Shown here in pieces: positions 60,391-64,000 of a stretch of DNA of 64,000 nucleotides. Position 1 is the first letter of the stretch, and each line of letters opens with the position of its first letter. The notes beneath the pieces are model-generated. The model made no database searches. It was not told where the DNA came from and saw only the letters and a program-made list of their open reading frames with translations. The translations under genes and the position numbers were made by a program. Source of the DNA: Oscillospiraceae bacterium (GTDB taxonomy: Bacteria; Bacillota; Clostridia; Oscillospirales; Oscillospiraceae); NCBI GenBank assembly GCA_017482385.1, contig JAFUNI010000016.1:1-64000 (forward strand), read 5' to 3'.

Positions 60391-60992
60391 AAGTAGTTCT
60401 TGCAAGTAAAAATAAACACAAGCTGGTGGAAATCAGCAAAATTACCCAGAAATTTGATATGGAGCTGGTGCTCCAGTCCGAGCTGGGTGTGGATATTGAC
60501 GTAGAAGAAACCGGAACAACCTTTGAAGAGAATTCTCTTCTGAAGGCCAAAGCGGTGATGGAAGCCACGGGCCTGCCTGCCTTGGCAGACGATTCCGGTA
60601 TTGCGGTGGATGCGCTGAACGGCGAGCCGGGCGTTTACTCCGCACGCTATGGCTTCGACGATTCCTTAGACGATTGGGGAAGACTTCTTCTGTTGCTGAA
60701 AAATACGGAGCATGTACCCGATGGCCAGCGCCAGGCGCAATTCGTCTGCGTGATCACAATGGTTACCCCCGACGGCAAGACTATCCAGGCTCGGGGTGAG
60801 ATCCACGGTGAACTGCTTCGTGAGCCCAGAGGAGAGAACGGCTTTGGCTACGATCCTATTTTCTACTATCCCCCTGCAGGCAAATCCACAGCGGAAATGT
60901 CCCCGGAGGACAAGAATGAAGTATCCCACCGGGCGAACGCCTTAAAACTGTTTTACGAGAAACTGAAGGAGGCAGGCTATGCTGACAAGTAA
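60387..60992 (+). CDS. rdgB: XTP/dITP diphosphatase
   Basis: A 201-residue Ham1/RdgB protein: ASKNKHKLVEI at the N-terminus for triphosphate binding, FEENSLLKAKAV, LADDSGIAVDALNG, GVYSARY, and GFGYDPIFYYP with SHRANALK. It hydrolyses deaminated purine triphosphates (ITP, dITP, XTP), which keeps them out of DNA and RNA. Overlaps ftsY at its start and yhbY at its end, so translation is coupled. Confidence 0.95.
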   Translation: MKVVLASKNKHKLVEISKITQKFDMELVLQSELGVDIDVEETGTTFEENSLLKAKAVMEATGLPALADDSGIAVDALNGEPGVYSARYGFDDSLDDWGRLLLLLKNTEHVPDGQRQAQFVCVITMVTPDGKTIQARGEIHGELLREPRGENGFGYDPIFYYPPAGKSTAEMSPEDKNEVSHRANALKLFYEKLKEAGYADK

Positions 60993-61449
60993 AGAGCGGG
61001 CGGAGCTGCGAAGCCAGGCCACGACCATAGATACCACCTTGATGGTGGGCAAAGGCGGTGTCACCGATGCGGTGATCGCTGAAGCAGAGAACCAGCTGAA
61101 TGCCCGGGAATTGGTAAAGGGCAAGGTGCTGGAGGGCGCAATGATGACTCCCCGGGACGTATGCGACGAGATCTGCCAGTATACCGGCGCTGAGGGGGTT
61201 GCTGTGATCGGCACAAAGTTTGTGATCTACCGGTTCAGCCAGCAGCTCCAGGACCAGCGGAATCAGTCCGGCCGCGCCAAGCGGAAAGAAACCCCATCCG
61301 GCAAGAAAAACCCCGTCCGCAAGGGCGCCCAGGCCCGCCGCCAGGCGGGAAGAAAAGTCAGGGAGCAGCGGAATGAGTACTTCCGGCAAATGGCCATTGA
61401 TAAAGCCATTGAGCGTGACAGAGAGCGTCAGCTGAAGAATCAAGACTAA
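60979..61449 (+). CDS. yhbY: YhbY/CRM-domain RNA-binding protein
   Basis: The 156-residue protein has the CRM (YhbY) domain in residues 1-90: SKERAELRSQATTI, VGKGGVTDAVIAEAE with the GxxG-type loop, and GVAVIGTKFVIYR. Residues 95-156 are a highly basic tail (KKNPVRKGAQARRQAGRK), longer than in plain YhbY proteins. Members associate with pre-50S ribosomal particles. Start overlaps rdgB by 14 bases. Confidence 0.9.
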   Translation: MLTSKERAELRSQATTIDTTLMVGKGGVTDAVIAEAENQLNARELVKGKVLEGAMMTPRDVCDEICQYTGAEGVAVIGTKFVIYRFSQQLQDQRNQSGRAKRKETPSGKKNPVRKGAQARRQAGRKVREQRNEYFRQMAIDKAIERDRERQLKNQD

Positions 61450-61467
61450 CGCAGAGGAGGGAATGCA

Positions 61468-62646
61468 ATGAAACGGATCGGCATTTACGGCGGTACCTTT
61501 AATCCGCCCCATGCAGGCCATATCCGGGGGGCGGCGTATGCCATTGAGACCCTGGAATTGGAGCGCCTGTTGCTGATACCTTCCTGCATTTCTCCCCATA
61601 AGCGCTTACCCGACCATTCTCCTGCGCCGGAGCAAAGAGCAAAAATGCTTGAGCTTGCAGCCGGGGTGAATATGGAGGTCAGCGACATAGAGCTGCGCCG
61701 TGGCGGCACCAGCTACACCTATGAAACCGTGGAGCAAATTGCGGTCCAGTACCCGGATGCAGAACTGATTTTGCTGATGGGTACGGATATGTTCCTTTCT
61801 TTTCTTACCTGGATGCAGCCCCAAAGGATTCTGCAAAAGGCATCCTTGGGTGTCCTCTATAGAGGAGATAGGGACGAGCTGGAGGAAATTGAGGCGCAGA
61901 AGAAAAACTTAGAAGCCCAAGGGGCGAAAGTGTACCTGGTAAAAAATCCGGTAACGGCCATTTCCTCTACCCAGCTAAGGCGAATGCTGATCTTTCAGTG
62001 TGCCGGCCCATTCCTACCCAAGGGCGTGGAAAGTTATATCCGGAAAAATGGCTTTTACGGCACGGCCAAGGACTACCGAAACTTAAGCCTTGAAGAATTG
62101 GAGCAGGTGGCGGTGAGCTTGGTGAAGCCCAACCGGGTGGCCCATATCTTAGGCTGCCGGGACACCGCAGCGGAACTGGCCCGGCGCTGGGGTGCGAATG
62201 AAACCGACGCAGCAAGAGCCGGACTTCTTCACGATATCACGAAAGCTCTGGACGGCCCGCTGCAATTGACATTGTGCCGGGAGTATGGTATGATGTTGGA
62301 TGCTTTTCACGAGAAAAATCCCAAAACACTCCACGCCATTACCGGCAGCCTGGTTGCTGACCGGATATTTGGGGAAAATAGGGAAGTGGTAGCTGCCATT
62401 CGCAGTCATACCACCGGAAAAGCGAATATGAATACTTTGGAAAAAATTCTGTATGTGGCAGACTATATGGAGCCAAACCGGGACTTCCCCGGGGTGGAAA
62501 AGCTCCGTGAGCTTGCCTTTACGGATTTGGATAAAGCCCTAAAATTGGGACTTGAAATGACCCTTAAGCTGCTCAAAGAGCAGGGAAGAGAGATTTCTCC
62601 GGAATCTGCGGAGGCCTTGGCCTTCTTGGAGCGCTCCGGTGTATAA
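61468..62646 (+). CDS. nadD: NadD-YqeK fusion: NaMN adenylyltransferase plus HD phosphatase
   Basis: The 392-residue protein joins two enzymes that are separate genes in Bacillus. Residues 1-200 are NadD (IYGGTFNPPHAGHIRGA, LLMGTDMFLSFLTW, ISSTQLRRML), which adenylates nicotinate mononucleotide in NAD synthesis. Residues 205-392 are YqeK, an HD-domain symmetrical Ap4A hydrolase (VAHILGCRDTAAELA, AGLLHDITKAL with the HD pair, SHTTGKANMN, VADYMEPNRDFPG). Both active sites look intact. Preceded by GAGGAGGG and followed by rsfS, the standard order nadD-yqeK-rsfS. Confidence 0.9.
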   Translation: MKRIGIYGGTFNPPHAGHIRGAAYAIETLELERLLLIPSCISPHKRLPDHSPAPEQRAKMLELAAGVNMEVSDIELRRGGTSYTYETVEQIAVQYPDAELILLMGTDMFLSFLTWMQPQRILQKASLGVLYRGDRDELEEIEAQKKNLEAQGAKVYLVKNPVTAISSTQLRRMLIFQCAGPFLPKGVESYIRKNGFYGTAKDYRNLSLEELEQVAVSLVKPNRVAHILGCRDTAAELARRWGANETDAARAGLLHDITKALDGPLQLTLCREYGMMLDAFHEKNPKTLHAITGSLVADRIFGENREVVAAIRSHTTGKANMNTLEKILYVADYMEPNRDFPGVEKLRELAFTDLDKALKLGLEMTLKLLKEQGREISPESAEALAFLERSGV

Positions 62647-62664
62647 GAATGAGAGGATGAAACT

Positions 62665-63027
62665 ATGTTAAGTGCAAAAGAAGTTGCGATTGCAGTCACC
62701 AAGGCTTTGGATGAGAAAAAGGGCCTGGATATTAAGTTGCTGAAGATCGATAAGGTAAGCTCCCTGGCAGATTATTTTCTGATCTGCACCGGTACTTCCA
62801 ACACCCACGTAAAGACCCTCTGCGATCACGCGGAGTACACCCTGGAGCAGCTGGGCGAGCCCATGCTGGGCCGTGAGGGTCACCGGGGCAACACCTGGGA
62901 ACTGCTGGACTATGGCAGCTTGGTCGTCCATGTGTTTACCGAAGAAGCCAGAGAATTTTACTCCCTGGAGCGCCTGTGGGCAGATGCCGAGCAGGTGGAC
63001 CTGCAGGATATCGTCATTGAAGAGTGA
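62665..63027 (+). CDS. rsfS: Ribosomal silencing factor RsfS
   Basis: A 120-residue Iojap/DUF143 protein: DKKGLDIKLLKIDK-type start (here DEKKGLDIKLLKI), SSLADYFLICTGTSNTHVKTL, GHRGNTWELLDYGSLVVHVF and EAREFYSLERLW. RsfS binds L14 and blocks subunit joining during starvation. Eighteen bases after the nadD-yqeK stop and followed by leuS in 18 bases, all on one transcript. Confidence 0.95.
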   Translation: MLSAKEVAIAVTKALDEKKGLDIKLLKIDKVSSLADYFLICTGTSNTHVKTLCDHAEYTLEQLGEPMLGREGHRGNTWELLDYGSLVVHVFTEEAREFYSLERLWADAEQVDLQDIVIEE

Positions 63028-63045
63028 GAAAGAAGGATTGCGGCT

Positions 63046-64000
63046 ATGAATTACGAGCATCAGAAAGTTGAAGAAAAATGGCAAAAATACTGGGAAGAGC
63101 ATAATACTTTCCATACCGATGTGTGGGATTTCTCCAAGCCCAAGTACTATGTGCTGGATATGTTCCCTTATCCCTCTGGCGTTGGCCTGCACGCCGGTCA
63201 CCCCGAAGGCTATACTGCTACGGATATTATGTCCCGTATGAAGCGTATGCAGGGCTATAATGTTCTGCACCCCATGGGCTATGACTCCTTTGGCCTGCCC
63301 GCTGAGCAGTATGCTGTGGATACCGGCAACCACCCCAACGGCTTTACCCAAAAGAATATCGAAACCTTCTCCAAGCAGCTGAAGGAACTGGGCTTTGACT
63401 ACGATTGGGACAAGGTAATTGCTACTTCCGATCCCGACTTCTACAAGTGGACCCAGTGGATTTTCAAGAAGCTGTGGGAGGCAGGCTACGCTAAGCGGAT
63501 CGAAATGCCTGTAAACTGGTGCGAAGCCCTGGGTACAGTGCTTGCCAATGATGAAGTTATCGATGGCAAGTCCGAGCGTGGCGGCTATCCTGTTGAGAAG
63601 AAAATGATGATGCAGTGGGTCATTGACCAGCCTGCATTTGCAGAAAAGCTCCTGGAGGGCCTGGAGGAGATCGACTGGCCCGAATCCACCAAGGAGATCC
63701 AGCGCAACTGGATCGGCAAGTCTACCGGCGTTGAGGTGGACTTCAAGCTGGTGGGCGGCGGTGAATTCTCCATCTATACCACCTGTATTGAAACCATCTA
63801 CGGTATTACCTTTATGGTCCTTGCACCCGACGGCAAGATCACCCAGAGCCTGTTGGACCGGGTGGAAAACCGGGAAGAGGTGGATGCCTACATTGCCAAG
63901 GCTGCGAAGAAGAGCGAAATCGACCGTACCGATGCCAGCAAGACCAAGACCGGCTGCTGCTTAAAGGGCGTTTACGCCATCAACCCCGTCAACGGCAAGG
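63046..64000 (+). CDS. leuS: Leucyl-tRNA synthetase, 3' end cut by the window
   Basis: The visible 318 residues begin [18 protein letters not shown] and contain the class I HIGH equivalent ([14 protein letters not shown]), [13 protein letters not shown], and the beginning of the CP1 editing domain. The editing motif usually written TTRPDT reads TTCIET here, so the conserved arginine and proline are replaced. KMSKS and the tRNA-binding domains lie outside the window. The enzyme charges tRNA-Leu. Start behind AGAAGGATTGCGGCT. Confidence 0.95.
   Translation, partial: MNYEHQKVEEKWQKYWEEHNTFHTDVWDFSKPKYYVLDMFPYPSGVGLHAGHPEGYTATDIMSRMKRMQGYNVLHPMGYDSFGLPAEQYAVDTGNHPNGFTQKNIETFSKQLKELGFDYDWDKVIATSDPDFYKWTQWIFKKLWEAGYAKRIEMPVNWCEALGTVLANDEVIDGKSERGGYPVEKKMMMQWVIDQPAFAEKLLEGLEEIDWPESTKEIQRNWIGKSTGVEVDFKLVGGGEFSIYTTCIETIYGITFMVLAPDGKITQSLLDRVENREEVDAYIAKAAKKSEIDRTDASKTKTGCCLKGVYAINPVNGK

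Overview
The window looks like chromosome of a gut-type Gram-positive clostridium, most likely an Oscillospiraceae/Ruminococcaceae relative. The evidence is HprK, TrmK, TmcAL, YqeK, RsfS and YitT homologues, near-consensus TTGACA/TATAAT promoters, AGGAGG ribosome binding sites and mid-GC housekeeping genes. This placement rests on gene content; no rRNA or reference genome was available.

Region 1 (1 to about 15049) is the right-hand part of an integrated mobile element whose left part lies outside the window. It holds a DNA-processing module (YqaJ-type exonuclease, nucleoside-deoxyribosyltransferase-like protein, zinc-ribbon protein, RecD2-like helicase, two unrecognised proteins, CHC2/Toprim primase), a ParM/ParR-like partition pair, a sigma-like regulator with a small partner, a gene-free stretch rich in hairpins, a small DUF6870-like protein and three consecutive large serine recombinases. 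No conjugation genes are visible here.

Region 2 (15050 to about 22170) is a patchwork. Four copies, two of them truncated, of a 47-residue hydrophobic small ORF (MGPxLTQAEGFILG...) sit at junctions between unrelated cargo: the mobile-element end, an ornithine-cyclodeaminase/LysR pair, a metallophosphoesterase, a radical SAM/AIM24/ComB-like run, and an XRE repressor facing two tiny membrane-protein genes across a promoter flanked by two palindromes. Upstream of the ATGGG of each copy the sequences share nothing.

Region 3 (22173 to 38220) is chromosomal: tmcAL, ackA, ldh, yebC, nif3-like, trmK, a DUF1858 redox protein, yitT, an XRE-TPR regulator, tRNA-Arg(ACG), mutY, yceD, rpmF, der, plsY and a MacB/FtsX-type ABC transporter with a very large extracellular domain.

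Region 4 (38231 to 47157) is a carbohydrate locus. A leftward operon encodes a PIG-L deacetylase, a NagB-like isomerase/deaminase, a PfkB kinase and a mannitol-1-phosphate dehydrogenase-like enzyme. Two paralogous AraC regulators bracket it together with a 973-residue membrane-anchored surface protein of unknown function.

Region 5 (47194 to 64000) carries mnmA, a secreted GH24 lysozyme with five SH3 repeats, rpmB, hprK, a RluA-type pseudouridine synthase, birA with an unusual membrane-bound E2-like protein, then smc, ftsY, rdgB, yhbY, a nadD-yqeK fusion, rsfS and the start of leuS. The smc to leuS genes run closely spaced on one strand and link chromosome maintenance, protein targeting, nucleotide hygiene, NAD synthesis and ribosome assembly.
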